Positions 15,052-23,419 of a stretch of DNA of 26,723 bases are shown here, piece by piece. Made by a program: the position numbers and the translations under genes. Below the pieces are notes generated by a model. The model was not told the origin of the DNA. It searched no databases and was given only the letters and a program-made list of their open reading frames with translations. Numbering within the stretch: the stretch's first letter is position 1; every line of letters starts with the position of its first letter. The stretch covers positions 1 through 26,723 of the forward strand of contig CAMPIM010000040.1 in NCBI GenBank assembly GCA_946886365.1, in the 5' to 3' direction. This DNA comes from an uncultured Novosphingobium sp. GTDB lineage: Bacteria; Pseudomonadota; Alphaproteobacteria; Sphingomonadales; Sphingomonadaceae.

Positions 15052-15837
15052 TTGGACTTAATCCTTTCTCCCGAGACGCTAGCCTTCCTGATGGCTGCGG
15101 CTTTGATATCCGGGTGCATCGACGCCATGGCGGGCGGCGGCGGGCTGATCTCCCTGCCCGCCCTGCTGGCGGCGGGCGTGCCGCCAGTGGCGGCAGTGGG
15201 CACCAACAAGCTGCAATCATCACTGGGCACCTTTGGCGCCTGCGTCGCTTATGCACGCGCCGGGCACATGGACCTGAAAGCCTATCGCTGGCCCATTGTT
15301 GCGGCATTTATAGGATCAGTGGGTGGCGCCTGGCTGATCCAACGGGTGGACCCGGCCATTTTAGCGGGATTGATGCCCGCGTTGCTGATCGCGCTGGCGG
15401 GCTATTTCACCTTCTCCCCCCGAATCAGCGAAATGGATCGGCACAGCCGGGTGGGACTGGCGGGACTGAGCCTGTTGATCGGCGCTATCGGCTTTTATGA
15501 TGGCTTCTTCGGCCCCGGTGCCGGAGCATTTTACGCAACCATTTTCCTGGCGCTGGGGGGCCTCGGCCTCGTCCGCGCGACGGCTCAGACAAAGGCCGCC
15601 AATTTGGCTAGCAATTTGGCGGGCCTGTTGACGATGATGCTCGGCGGCCATGTCATGTGGATTGCGGGACTGACCATGGCCGTCGGCAGCATCACTGGCA
15701 GCCAAATTGGATCGCGTCTGGCCATGCGATTCGGCAGCAAGCTGATACGGCCCCTGCTGATCATCATGTCTCTGGGGCTGACGGCGAAGATGCTGCTCGA
15801 TCCGGGAAACCCGATGCACAAGCTGTTATTCGGATAA
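15052..15837 (+). CDS. Sulfite exporter TauE/SafE (TSUP) family transporter
   Basis: This is a 261-residue inner-membrane protein of the TSUP family (PF01925), which transports sulfite, sulfoacetate or related organosulfur anions; the substrate here is unknown. About seven to eight hydrophobic helices are visible. The first repeat has the family motif GCIDAMAGGGGLISLPALLAAGVPP followed by AVGTNKLQSSLGT. The second repeat shows GFYDGFFGPGAGAFYATIF and TKAANLASNLAGLL. Translation begins at TTG with a strong GAGGTGAGG ahead of it. It lies between the polyprenyl synthase and hrpB genes on the same strand, with gaps of about 80 bases, so partial co-transcription is possible. Confidence 0.92.
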   Translation: MDLILSPETLAFLMAAALISGCIDAMAGGGGLISLPALLAAGVPPVAAVGTNKLQSSLGTFGACVAYARAGHMDLKAYRWPIVAAFIGSVGGAWLIQRVDPAILAGLMPALLIALAGYFTFSPRISEMDRHSRVGLAGLSLLIGAIGFYDGFFGPGAGAFYATIFLALGGLGLVRATAQTKAANLASNLAGLLTMMLGGHVMWIAGLTMAVGSITGSQIGSRLAMRFGSKLIRPLLIIMSLGLTAKMLLDPGNPMHKLLFG

Positions 15838-15915
15838 GCTCATTCTTTTCGGTGCTGCCTTTCGCTTTGCACAGCGGGATTGCACCGGATGCCGATTGGC
15901 GCGAGAGGGACGGAC

Positions 15916-18363
15916 ATGAGTGCCGCGCTGCCGATCCATGATGTTCTTCCCCGGCTGCTGGACGCCTTGCGGCGGGGGAATAGCGCCGTTCTGGTCGCGC
16001 CGCCGGGAGCAGGCAAGACGACGGCGGTGGCGCCCGCGCTGCTGGATGAGCCATGGTGCACGGGGCAGGTGCTGCTGCTGTCCCCCCGCAGGCTGGCGGC
16101 TCGCGCGGCGGCAGAGCGCATTGCCGAACTGATGGGCAGCGTTCCGGGCGGGATCGTCGGCTATGCGACGCGGATGGACAGCAGGCAGTCGGCCGCCACG
16201 CGCCTGCTGGTCCTGACGGAGGGCATTTTCGTCCGCCGCATTCAGGATGATCCGGAGCTTACGGGCGTATCGGCGGTCCTGTTCGATGAAGTGCATGAGC
16301 GGAGTTTGGACAGCGACTTTGGGCTGGCGCTGGCGCTGGATGCACAGGCGGCATTGCGGCCGGACCTGCGCATCGTGCCGATGTCGGCGACGCTGGATGG
16401 GGCGCGCTTTGCGGCGTTGCTGGACGATGCGCCGGTGCTGGAAAGCGAAGGGCGGATACAGCCGCTGGAGTTGCGGCATATCGGCCGGGCGGCGGAAAAG
16501 CGGATCGAGGATGAGATGGCCGGGGCCGTGCGAAGAGCGCTGGCGGAAGAGGCGGAGGGCGACCTGCTCGCCTTCCTGCCCGGCGTGGCGGAGATTGAGC
16601 GGACGGCGGAGCGGCTGGAGGGCCTTGGCGTCGAGGTGCATCGGCTGCACGGCAGTCTGGACCCGGCGGCGCAGCGGGCCGCTATCCGTCCTTCGCGGGA
16701 GGGACGGCGGAAGGTGATCCTTGCGACCTCTATCGCGGAGACCAGCCTTACGATTGATGGGGTGCGGATCGTGATCGACTCCGGGCTGGCGCGGCGGCCG
16801 CGTTATGACCGGGCGGCGGGGGTGACGCGGCTTGTCACGGAGCGGGCGAGCCAGGCGGCTGCGACCCAGCGCGCGGGGCGTGCAGCGCGGCAGCGGCCGG
16901 GCATCGCCTATCGGTTGTGGGAAGCGGCGGCGACTGCGGGCATGCCGCCCTTCGATCCGCCCGAGATATTGGAGAGCGACCTTTCCAGCCTGCTGCTCGA
17001 TTGCGCGCTTTGGGGGGTGAACGATCCGGCGAGCTTGCGCTGGCTCGATCCGCCGCCGCCCGCTGCGCTGGATGAGGCGCGCAAGCGGCTGACGGTGCTG
17101 GAGGCGCTGGACGATGACGGGCGGATCACGGCGCATGGCAAAGCGCTGGCGCGATTGCCGGTGGAGCCGCGGATCGGACATATGCTGGCGCGCGCGGGCG
17201 AGCTGGGGCTGGCGGAAGTCGCGGCAGAGGTGGCCGTGCTGCTGGGAGAGCGCGGGGTTGGCGGGCAGGATGTCGATCTGTCGCAACGGCGGACGCGCTG
17301 GCGGCGGGAAAGCGGGAAGCGGGCTGATGCCGCGCGCGCGATGGCGAGGCGCTGGGCGAAGCTGGTCGGCTCCGGGCAGAAGGCAGCGTCGGGCGAGCAT
17401 GATGCGGGGCTATGTCTTGCGTTGGCCTTTCCTGATCGGGTGGCCAAGCGGCGCTCTGCCGATGGTGCGGAATGGGCCAGCGTTGGTGGGCGCGGGTTCC
17501 GGCTCGATCCGCTGAGCCCGCTGGCGCGTGAGGAATGGCTGGCGGTGGGGGAAGTGCAGGGAAGCGCGGCGGGCGCGCGTATCCTCTCTGCCGCGCCGAT
17601 CAGCGAGGTCGAAGTGCTGCGCCTGTTCGGCGGGCGGGTGAAGGAACATCGGACGGTGCGGTTCCGGGCGGAAACCGGAGGGATAGAGGCTCTGCGGGAA
17701 AGGCGGCTGGGCGCGGTACGGTTGTCGTCGGGATCGGATGACAGGCCGGACCCGGATGCTGTCGTCTCGGCTCTGCTGGACGGAGTCAGACAGGGTGGTC
17801 TCGAGCTGCTGCCTTGGTCCGATGCCGCACGGTCGTTGCGGATTCGGGCGGCTTTTGCAGGGATAGAGGCGCTGTCGGATGCTTCGCTGCTGGCGACGCT
17901 CGACGATTGGCTCGCGCCCCTGCTCGCGGGCAAGCGGCGACTGTCCGACATTGACCGACCGCAATTGTCCGGCGTTCTGGAGGGCATTATCGGCTGGGAT
18001 GGCAAACAGCAGCTCGACAGGCTGGCTCCTCCGGCATTTCAATCGCCCGCCGGGAGCAGCCATGAGATCGACTATGCGGCCGAGGGTGGACCGCGCGTGG
18101 AACTTCGCGTGCAAGCGCTGTTTGGGCTTGCCGAGCATCCGGTGGTCGGCAGCGGGCGTATTCCGCTGGTCCTGTCTCTCACCTCTCCCGCCGGGCGGCC
18201 GATCCAGACTACGCGGGACTTGCCGGGTTTCTGGTCGGGAAGCTGGAGCGCGGTCGCAAAGGAGATGCGCGGGCGCTATCCCCGGCATCCCTGGCCCGAC
18301 GACCCGGCTGGCGCCGCCGCGACGCTGCGCACGAAACGCGCCGACGCCCGTGGCAAGCCTTGA
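15916..18363 (+). CDS. hrpB: ATP-dependent helicase HrpB
   Basis: This is a DEAH-box superfamily 2 RNA helicase of 815 residues, similar in length to E. coli HrpB; its cellular role is unclear. Motif I is APPGAGKTT (28-36), motif II DEVH (124-127) with a Val in the DExH position, motif III SAT (157-159), and motif VI QRAGRAAR. HA2-like and HrpB-specific C-terminal regions follow, ending PRHPWPDDPAGAA, a family hallmark (RYPKHxWPDDP). GAGAGGGA at 15902-15909 supports the ATG at 15916 over the one at 15880. The next gene starts 59 bases later. Its antisense strand has long open frames, a by-product of the high-GC codon pattern. Confidence 0.95.
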   Translation: MSAALPIHDVLPRLLDALRRGNSAVLVAPPGAGKTTAVAPALLDEPWCTGQVLLLSPRRLAARAAAERIAELMGSVPGGIVGYATRMDSRQSAATRLLVLTEGIFVRRIQDDPELTGVSAVLFDEVHERSLDSDFGLALALDAQAALRPDLRIVPMSATLDGARFAALLDDAPVLESEGRIQPLELRHIGRAAEKRIEDEMAGAVRRALAEEAEGDLLAFLPGVAEIERTAERLEGLGVEVHRLHGSLDPAAQRAAIRPSREGRRKVILATSIAETSLTIDGVRIVIDSGLARRPRYDRAAGVTRLVTERASQAAATQRAGRAARQRPGIAYRLWEAAATAGMPPFDPPEILESDLSSLLLDCALWGVNDPASLRWLDPPPPAALDEARKRLTVLEALDDDGRITAHGKALARLPVEPRIGHMLARAGELGLAEVAAEVAVLLGERGVGGQDVDLSQRRTRWRRESGKRADAARAMARRWAKLVGSGQKAASGEHDAGLCLALAFPDRVAKRRSADGAEWASVGGRGFRLDPLSPLAREEWLAVGEVQGSAAGARILSAAPISEVEVLRLFGGRVKEHRTVRFRAETGGIEALRERRLGAVRLSSGSDDRPDPDAVVSALLDGVRQGGLELLPWSDAARSLRIRAAFAGIEALSDASLLATLDDWLAPLLAGKRRLSDIDRPQLSGVLEGIIGWDGKQQLDRLAPPAFQSPAGSSHEIDYAAEGGPRVELRVQALFGLAEHPVVGSGRIPLVLSLTSPAGRPIQTTRDLPGFWSGSWSAVAKEMRGRYPRHPWPDDPAGAAATLRTKRADARGKP

Positions 18364-18422
18364 CTTCCGCCCGTCCGCTGGTGCAACGGACGCATCGCCC
18401 TTCCCAGGAGTTTGACGCCACG

Positions 18423-18701
18423 ATGGCTGCGCGCATCTATCAGATTCAGAAGAACGCCCTTCAGTCCGGCAAGGCGCGGACCGACAAATGGGTTCTGGAA
18501 TTTGCGCCGAGCGAGGCGAAGAAGCCGGACCCGCTGACCGGCTGGGCCGGATCGGGTGATACGCAGAGCCAGGTCAAGCTGACCTTCCCCTCGCTGGACG
18601 CGGCGCGCGCCTATGCCGACAAGTATGAGATCGGCTACGCTTTCATCCCGACGCCGCCCAAGACGCTGAAGATCCAGGCCTACGCCGACAATTTCCGCTA
18701 A
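18423..18701 (+). CDS. NDUFS4-like complex I accessory subunit (ETC complex I subunit)
   Basis: This is the alphaproteobacterial homologue of the mitochondrial 18-kDa subunit NDUFS4, an accessory subunit of NADH:ubiquinone oxidoreductase (PF04800). The 92-residue product begins MAARIYQIQKNALQSGKART. It shows DKWVLEFAPSEAKKPDPLTGW, SGDTQSQVKLTFPSLDAARAYADKYEIGYAF and the characteristic end KIQAYADNFR. The ATG at 18423 is preceded by AGGAG (18406-18410) with a rather long 12-base spacing; an upstream start at 18360 would add 21 residues not expected in the family. It is a single gene far from any nuo operon in this window, as is usual in alphaproteobacteria, and stands 122 bases before the sphingolipid acyl carrier protein gene. 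Confidence 0.9.
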   Translation: MAARIYQIQKNALQSGKARTDKWVLEFAPSEAKKPDPLTGWAGSGDTQSQVKLTFPSLDAARAYADKYEIGYAFIPTPPKTLKIQAYADNFR

Positions 18702-18723
18702 AGGCGCGCGCGGGGCGGCTCAT

Positions 18724-18747
18724 AATCGGGCGCGATGCTGCCCGATT
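18724..18747. terminator. Hairpin between the NDUFS4-like gene and acpP
   Basis: A perfect 8-bp stem, AATCGGGC (18724-18731) with GCCCGATT (18740-18747), encloses an eight-base loop, 23 bases after the NDUFS4-like stop. There is no T tract. It is a candidate terminator or 3'-end structure separating the respiratory gene from the sphingolipid genes. Confidence 0.45.
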
Positions 18748-18823
18748 GCCGCCTTATTCCCTTGCCAAAAGGCGGGACTTGGGGGCAAAAGTCGCCCTTT
18801 CATGGGAAAGCTTTGAACAGATA

Positions 18824-19066
18824 ATGACGGATCGCCAGCAGATTTTCGACAGCATCGCCGCGCAGATCGCTCCTTTCAACAAGAAGGGCGTCGACCTCAG
18901 CGAGGCAACCAGCTTTGCGGGCGACCTGGAGTGGGACAGCCTGACCGTCATGGACTTCGTCGCGGCGATCGAGGATGAGTTCGATATCATCATCACGATG
19001 AACATGCAGGCTGAGATCGAGAATATCGGCCAGCTTGTGGACGCTGTAGCAAAGTTGAAGGGCTAA
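18824..19066 (+). CDS. Acyl carrier protein dedicated to serine palmitoyltransferase
   Basis: This is an 80-residue acyl carrier protein that would present the acyl chain to the adjacent serine palmitoyltransferase. It is a four-helix ACP with the phosphopantetheine serine S39 in LEWDSLTVMDFVAAIEDEFD; the usual first residues D-S-L are kept. It differs from the fatty-acid-synthesis AcpP, which has GADSLDTVE, by the W before D-S-L and the TVMDF helix. Acyl carrier proteins next to spt are known in sphingolipid-making bacteria such as Sphingomonas and Caulobacter. An in-frame start at 18746 would add 26 residues unlike any ACP, so 18824 is chosen. A ribosome binding site is weak. spt starts 129 bases downstream, with a nested inverted repeat between. 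Confidence 0.92.
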   Translation: MTDRQQIFDSIAAQIAPFNKKGVDLSEATSFAGDLEWDSLTVMDFVAAIEDEFDIIITMNMQAEIENIGQLVDAVAKLKG

Positions 19067-19077
19067 TCTAGCCTTCC

Positions 19078-19186
19078 CCGTTCGCATCGAGCCGGTTCGC
19101 CTTTGCCGAGGACCGATGGTCGAGATGACGGGAAAACTTCTCGCCTGACGCATCTCGACATGCTCGATGCTGCTCGAACCGAACGG
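19078..19186. repeat. Nested inverted repeat in the acpP-spt intergenic region
   Basis: The outer arms are CCGTTCGCATCGAGC (19078-19092) and GCTCGAACCGAACGG (19172-19186), complementary at 12 of 15 positions. The inner arms are GTCGAGATG (19119-19127) and CATCTCGAC (19151-19159), complementary at all nine. The element ends nine bases before the spt ATG, and its last arm includes the only purine-rich stretch (GAACGGA) that could serve as the ribosome binding site. The arms share the CCGTTCG end with the dispersed repeats at 7595, 13504 and 23420. Confidence 0.7.
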
Positions 19187-19195
19187 ATATATGCG

Positions 19196-20458
19196 ATGAC
19201 CGACGCTGCTGAAACCGCCACCGACGCCCACACGCCTGCCGAAGTGGCTGGCGCGCGCGACCTCTTCTCCAAATTCGATCCGCTGATCGCCGAGCGCGAG
19301 GCGCTGCTGGCGACCGGCGTGCGCGATCCCTTCGCGATCGTCATGGACGAGGTGAAGTCCCCCACCCAGGCGGTGATCAAGGGCAAGGACACCATCCTGC
19401 TCGGCACCTATAACTATATGGGCATGACTTTCGACCCGGACGTCGTCGCGGCGGGCAAGAAGGCGTTGGACGAGTTTGGTGCAGGAACCACCGGCAGCCG
19501 GGTGCTCAACGGCACCTATCAGGGCCATAAGGAAGTCGAAAACGCGCTGATGGACTTTTACGGCACTTCCGGTGCCATGGTGTTTTCGACCGGCTATCAG
19601 GCCAATCTCGGCATGATTTCCACATTGGCGGGCCGGGGCGACTATGTCGTGCTGGATGCCGACAGCCATGCGTCCATCTATGACGGCTGTTTTCTGGGTG
19701 ACGCCGAAATCGTCCGCTTCCGCCACAACAGCGTCGAGGATCTGGACAAGCGCCTTGGCCGCCTGCCCGCCGACGCACAGAAGCTGGTGGTACTGGAAGG
19801 CGTCTACTCCATGTTGGGCGACGTCGCCCCCCTGCCCGAGATGGTGGCGGCGGTGCGTAAGCATCCCAATTGCATGATCCTGGTCGATGAAGCCCACGGC
19901 ATGGGCTTTTTCGGCGCCAATGGCCGCGGCGTCTATGAGGAGCAGGGCGTCGAGAAGGATGTGGACTTCGTCGTCGGAACCTTCTCCAAGTCGGTCGGCA
20001 CGGTTGGCGGCTTCTGCGTATCGAACCACCCCAAGTTCGAGGTGCTGCGCCTCGTCTGCCGCCCCTATGTCTTCACCGCTTCGCTGCCGCCGAGCGTCGT
20101 CGCGACAGCCGCAACGTCCATCCGCAAGCTGATGCACGCGGGCGAAAAGCGCGCGCATCTGTGGAAGAACAGCCAGCGGCTGCACAAGGGCCTCACCGAT
20201 CTTGGCTTCAAGCTGGGGACGGAAACGCCACAATCGGCGATCATTGCCGTGATCCTGACGGATCAGACGCAGGCGGTCGCCATGTGGCAAGCGCTGCTGG
20301 AACTGGGGCTCTACGTAAATATGGCGCGCCCGCCCGCCACACCGACGGGGACTTTCCTGCTGCGTTGCTCGCTTTGCGCGGAGCATAGCGACGAGCAGGT
20401 TGGCCAGATTATCGGCATGTTCGAGGCAGCGGGGAAGGCAACCGGCGCAATCGGTTGA
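19196..20458 (+). CDS. spt: Serine palmitoyltransferase
   Basis: It condenses L-serine with an acyl-thioester to 3-ketodihydrosphingosine, the committed step of sphingolipid synthesis, as a soluble PLP-dependent homodimer of the alpha-oxoamine synthase family. With the ATG at 19196 the length is 420 residues, the same as the Sphingomonas paucimobilis enzyme as I know it. Key residues are visible: H158 (in DADSHASIYDG) stacking on PLP, D231 and H234 in VDEAHGMGFFG, the PLP lysine K265 in TFSKSVGTVGGF, R378 in MARPPAT and R390 in TFLLRCS. K265, D231, H234 and R378 fall at the numbers reported for that enzyme. An upstream in-frame ATG at 19103 lies inside the inverted repeat and is rejected. It follows the acyl carrier protein gene, forming the sphingolipid entry module. 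Confidence 0.96.
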   Translation: MTDAAETATDAHTPAEVAGARDLFSKFDPLIAEREALLATGVRDPFAIVMDEVKSPTQAVIKGKDTILLGTYNYMGMTFDPDVVAAGKKALDEFGAGTTGSRVLNGTYQGHKEVENALMDFYGTSGAMVFSTGYQANLGMISTLAGRGDYVVLDADSHASIYDGCFLGDAEIVRFRHNSVEDLDKRLGRLPADAQKLVVLEGVYSMLGDVAPLPEMVAAVRKHPNCMILVDEAHGMGFFGANGRGVYEEQGVEKDVDFVVGTFSKSVGTVGGFCVSNHPKFEVLRLVCRPYVFTASLPPSVVATAATSIRKLMHAGEKRAHLWKNSQRLHKGLTDLGFKLGTETPQSAIIAVILTDQTQAVAMWQALLELGLYVNMARPPATPTGTFLLRCSLCAEHSDEQVGQIIGMFEAAGKATGAIG

Positions 20459-20493
20459 TCGCGCGGATAACCATCGCCGCGATACAGGGAGAT

Positions 20494-20522
20494 AAGGGGC
20501 AGATGAGGCGTTAGTGCCCCTT
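20494..20522 (+). terminator. Candidate terminator after spt
   Basis: AAGGGGCA (20494-20501) pairs perfectly with TGCCCCTT (20515-20522) around a 13-base loop, followed nine bases on by a T-rich stretch (CCTTTTATTCC). It lies 35 bases after the spt stop and 60 before the histidine kinase start. The T run is displaced, so termination may be partial. Confidence 0.5.
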
Positions 20523-20581
20523 GGAACCTTTTATTCCTTGATATTCCGCCTGTAATGCTGTTCGACTAAGATCTGGGGTTG

Positions 20582-22573
20582 ATGGCAGACAGCTATTACA
20601 TGGACGACCAGGATTCTGGCTGGCGGGCTGCGGTACGGCGCTTTCTTCCGCTGGTCCTCGTGATACTGCTGGTGGGGGCGCTGGGCACCCTGCTTTACAG
20701 CGCCAGCAATGCATCCCGCGACCATGAACGGGCGTTGCAGGAACAACGCCGCAGCTTCGAAATCATCGCCCTTGCAAGAGCTTTCGAAGCCAAGACGGCG
20801 CGCGCGGAAGTTACGCTGGCGCGATATGTGATCAGCCTAGACCCCGATGTCGGCCGTCTTTTCCAGGATCAGTGGCGCACCGCGTCCAGCCAGCTCAAGC
20901 TGCTGAACTACGCCACCCGTCGATCAGGATGGCAGCGCGCCAATGTCCGGGAGTTGCAGGAAGCATTCATCCAACGCGGCAAGACGCTAAATGAAATAGG
21001 GCTGCGCACGACCTATGACCAGAAGATGGCAGCGCTCGCTCAATTCCACAAAGCGGGGCGGTCGGAAGACCTGAAACACATCACCGCGTTGCTCGACCGC
21101 GTCATTCAGGCGGAAAATGCCCGCCTGCGCGAGCGTAGCCTTGCCGTGAGTCTGGCAGGCAACCGCACGCAATTTGTGGACCGCACATCGAGGCTGTTCG
21201 GGCTGGTGCTGTTCGTATGCGTCCTGTTTGCCCTGTGGGTCGCCAATGCCGCCTATACCGAGCGGCGAAACGCGCGGCGCATGGCCGAGATGGAGGCGGA
21301 ACGCGCTGATCGGCTGGAGGAAGCGGTAACGGCGCGCACGGCCGAACTGTCCGATGCCTATGAACAATTGAAGAAGGAAACGTCCGAGCGCGCGGCGGCC
21401 GAAGAAACGCTGCGCCAGATGCAGAAGATGGATGCCGTCGGCCAGCTGACCGGCGGCATTGCCCATGACTTCAACAATATGCTGGCGGTGGTCGTCGGCG
21501 GGCTGGAACTGGCCAAGCGCAGACTGCGGCTGAAGCCGCAGGAGGCCGCGCGGCACCTGGACAATGCGATGGAAGGCGCCAATCGGGCCGCCGCCCTGAC
21601 CCGCCGTCTGCTCGCTTTTGCGCGGTCCGAACCGCTGCTGCCCAGCGCCGTGGACCCCGACGCTCTGGTCAGCGGCATGGTAGAGTTGATCGACCGGTCG
21701 ATCGGCGATCAGATTACCGTCGCGATCGAGAACCAGGCGAAGGGCTGGCGCATCTTCGTCGATCAGCATCAGATGGAAAATGCCATTCTGAACCTGTGCG
21801 TCAATGCGCGAGACGCAATGGATGGACGCGGGCGGCTGGTGATCGGCACGGGCCAGGTGCATCTGGCGGATCATGAAATCGGCGAATGTGCCGAGGGGGA
21901 TTATGTCACGCTGAGCGTCAAGGACGATGGCTGTGGCATGACGCCCGATGTGCTGGCCCGCGTGTTCGAGCCCTTCTTCACCACCAAGCCGGTGGGCAAG
22001 GGAACAGGCCTGGGCCTCAGCCAGATTTTCGGTTTCGTCCGACAGAGCCAGGGTGAAATCCGTATCGAATCCCAGGTCGGTGAAGGCACCTGCGTTTCCA
22101 TATATCTGCCGCGCAAGGCAGTGGCGGACAGCGCGCTACAAACGGATCCGTCGCTGCCCGAACGCGAGCCGGTACTGCATCCGCCGACACGCATTCTGGT
22201 GGTGGAGGATGATCCCCGCGTGCTGAACCAGACGATGGCGGCGCTCGCGGAACTGGGCCATTTGCCCGTCGCCTGCGATCATCCGTCGAAAGCGGCGAAG
22301 CTGCTGACCAGTCATCGCGACATCGGCCTGATCATAAGCGACGTGCTGATGCCGGAAATGACCGGCCCGGAAATGGTCCGCACCCTGCCCGCTGCCTATG
22401 CCAGCCTGCCGGTGTTGTTCGTCACCGGGTATGCGGGGGACATTGCGGAGGGCGCTGACTTTGGCGGGCATGAGGTGTTGCGCAAGCCTTACACACTGAA
22501 GGGCCTGTCACACGCACTGTCCAACGCGCTTAGCGGATCGCACCACCCCGGAACAGCCGCGGCAGCAGAGTAA
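20582..22573 (+). CDS. Membrane hybrid sensor histidine kinase with C-terminal receiver
   Basis: This is a 663-residue two-component sensor. TM1 is about 21-41 and TM2 about 205-225. Between them lies a helical periplasmic sensor region of some 160 residues, CHASE3-like in size and amphipathic pattern. A coiled-coil linker (about 226-280) leads to the HisKA box with H295 in [11 protein letters not shown], then HATPase_c with the N box [20 protein letters not shown] and [10 protein letters not shown] receiver domain with VVEDD, phospho-acceptor D587 in [11 protein letters not shown] and the lysine of LRKPY completes it. There is no output domain or separate regulator in the window, so phosphotransfer to a distant partner is likely. 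An adjacent TTG at 20579 precedes the chosen ATG. It lies 123 bases after spt, and its 3' end overlaps the convergent nucleotidyltransferase gene by 44 bases. A link to sphingolipid or envelope sensing is inference. Confidence 0.92.
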   Translation: MADSYYMDDQDSGWRAAVRRFLPLVLVILLVGALGTLLYSASNASRDHERALQEQRRSFEIIALARAFEAKTARAEVTLARYVISLDPDVGRLFQDQWRTASSQLKLLNYATRRSGWQRANVRELQEAFIQRGKTLNEIGLRTTYDQKMAALAQFHKAGRSEDLKHITALLDRVIQAENARLRERSLAVSLAGNRTQFVDRTSRLFGLVLFVCVLFALWVANAAYTERRNARRMAEMEAERADRLEEAVTARTAELSDAYEQLKKETSERAAAEETLRQMQKMDAVGQLTGGIAHDFNNMLAVVVGGLELAKRRLRLKPQEAARHLDNAMEGANRAAALTRRLLAFARSEPLLPSAVDPDALVSGMVELIDRSIGDQITVAIENQAKGWRIFVDQHQMENAILNLCVNARDAMDGRGRLVIGTGQVHLADHEIGECAEGDYVTLSVKDDGCGMTPDVLARVFEPFFTTKPVGKGTGLGLSQIFGFVRQSQGEIRIESQVGEGTCVSIYLPRKAVADSALQTDPSLPEREPVLHPPTRILVVEDDPRVLNQTMAALAELGHLPVACDHPSKAAKLLTSHRDIGLIISDVLMPEMTGPEMVRTLPAAYASLPVLFVTGYAGDIAEGADFGGHEVLRKPYTLKGLSHALSNALSGSHHPGTAAAAE

Positions 22574-23405
22574 GCGCGCCGATCAGAGGCCAACGACGCT
22601 GCCAGGGCTTTATCTGGATCGCGGTTCCGGCATGGCGGTTTATCTTCCACGCCAGATAATCGATGCCGCCCGCATAGGTAAAGCTGGCCTTGGCAAGGCG
22701 GATGACGGACAGATATTTGCCGCGTCGTTGCAGCGCGCGCCAACGCTTGGCGGGTTCCGGCGGCGATGGCGGCAGGCCCTGTGCCAAGGCGGCTTCTCCG
22801 AAGCGGCGATAGCGATCGGGGTCGGCATCGACGATCGAAACCGAACGCCCCTTCTTCTCCGCCCGCAATTCGGCATTGTAGGTAAGCGTGAAGCCAGCCT
22901 TCCAGAGCGATAGCGGGTCCTGCGCGTCCGTCATGGGACGAGCGAGCGACAACAAGGTGGGTGCGGCGCCCGCAACTGCGCTGATCGCTCGCTGACGGGC
23001 GAGGTCGTCCGCTGCCCACAGCAGCCGGGAAGGTTGGGCAAAGCGCGCCCAGACCGAGACATTATCCGCGGCAGGGCTGTTGAGGCGCGCGAAGTCCGCT
23101 TCCGATAGCACGGCATATTTCGCCATCAGGCCATTATGCTCGAACGGAAAGACATTGGGCGGGATCAGCCGGTTGGCCGTGGCGAGCCAGCGCTTTCCAT
23201 AGGCCGTGCGATAATCCGACACGATGAGGTAGAAATCGAGCATCAACCCATCGAGATTCTGCTCCCGCAGACAGGAGCCGTAAAAGAGCACAGCGCGGGC
23301 GGCATGCGGATATTGCGCCGCCAGAGCCCCGCCCATCGCCGCCGCGCGCGGATCGGCGGGCGCGGTGAGTTCGGCGGTCACAAGGGGCAGGAATTGATTG
23401 GGCAT
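22530..23405 (-). CDS. Tam41-like nucleotidyltransferase-fold protein (possible cytidylyltransferase)
   Basis: This is a 291-residue protein I recognise only by fold. The stretch VLFYGSCLREQNLDGLMLD followed by FYLIVSDY (about 39-65) is a nucleotidyltransferase G-S-x(n)-D pattern. MAKYAVLSEADF further on resembles mitochondrial Tam41/Mmp37, a CDP-diacylglycerol synthase. No transmembrane segment is clear, but the C-terminus ([23 protein letters not shown]) is basic and hydrophobic and could bind membrane. It might make CDP-diacylglycerol or a CDP-sphingolipid intermediate; this is inference. An ATG at 23417 is also possible; GGGAAG four bases before 23405 favours the shorter form. It is the last gene of the gcvPA-gcvPB-DUF938 unit, separated from DUF938 by 57 bases containing repeat copy 3, and its end overlaps the histidine kinase. 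Confidence 0.7.
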   Translation of the reverse strand: MPNQFLPLVTAELTAPADPRAAAMGGALAAQYPHAARAVLFYGSCLREQNLDGLMLDFYLIVSDYRTAYGKRWLATANRLIPPNVFPFEHNGLMAKYAVLSEADFARLNSPAADNVSVWARFAQPSRLLWAADDLARQRAISAVAGAAPTLLSLARPMTDAQDPLSLWKAGFTLTYNAELRAEKKGRSVSIVDADPDRYRRFGEAALAQGLPPSPPEPAKRWRALQRRGKYLSVIRLAKASFTYAGGIDYLAWKINRHAGTAIQIKPWQRRWPLIGALTLLPRLFRGGAIR

Positions 23406-23419
23406 TTCGCTTCCCATAT

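Noticed and set aside
15826..17400. 524-residue open frame on the minus strand opposite hrpB
   Set aside because: Arg/Pro/Gln-rich composition without motifs; a mirror of high-GC codon usage in hrpB.
18800..20386. 528-residue open frame on the minus strand opposite acpP and spt
   Set aside because: Histidine/Asp/Gln-rich shadow of two well-supported genes; no recognisable domain.
20538..20543. TTGATA as a -35 element for the histidine kinase
   Set aside because: No acceptable -10 at 16-18 bases; a kinase promoter probably exists here but cannot be placed.
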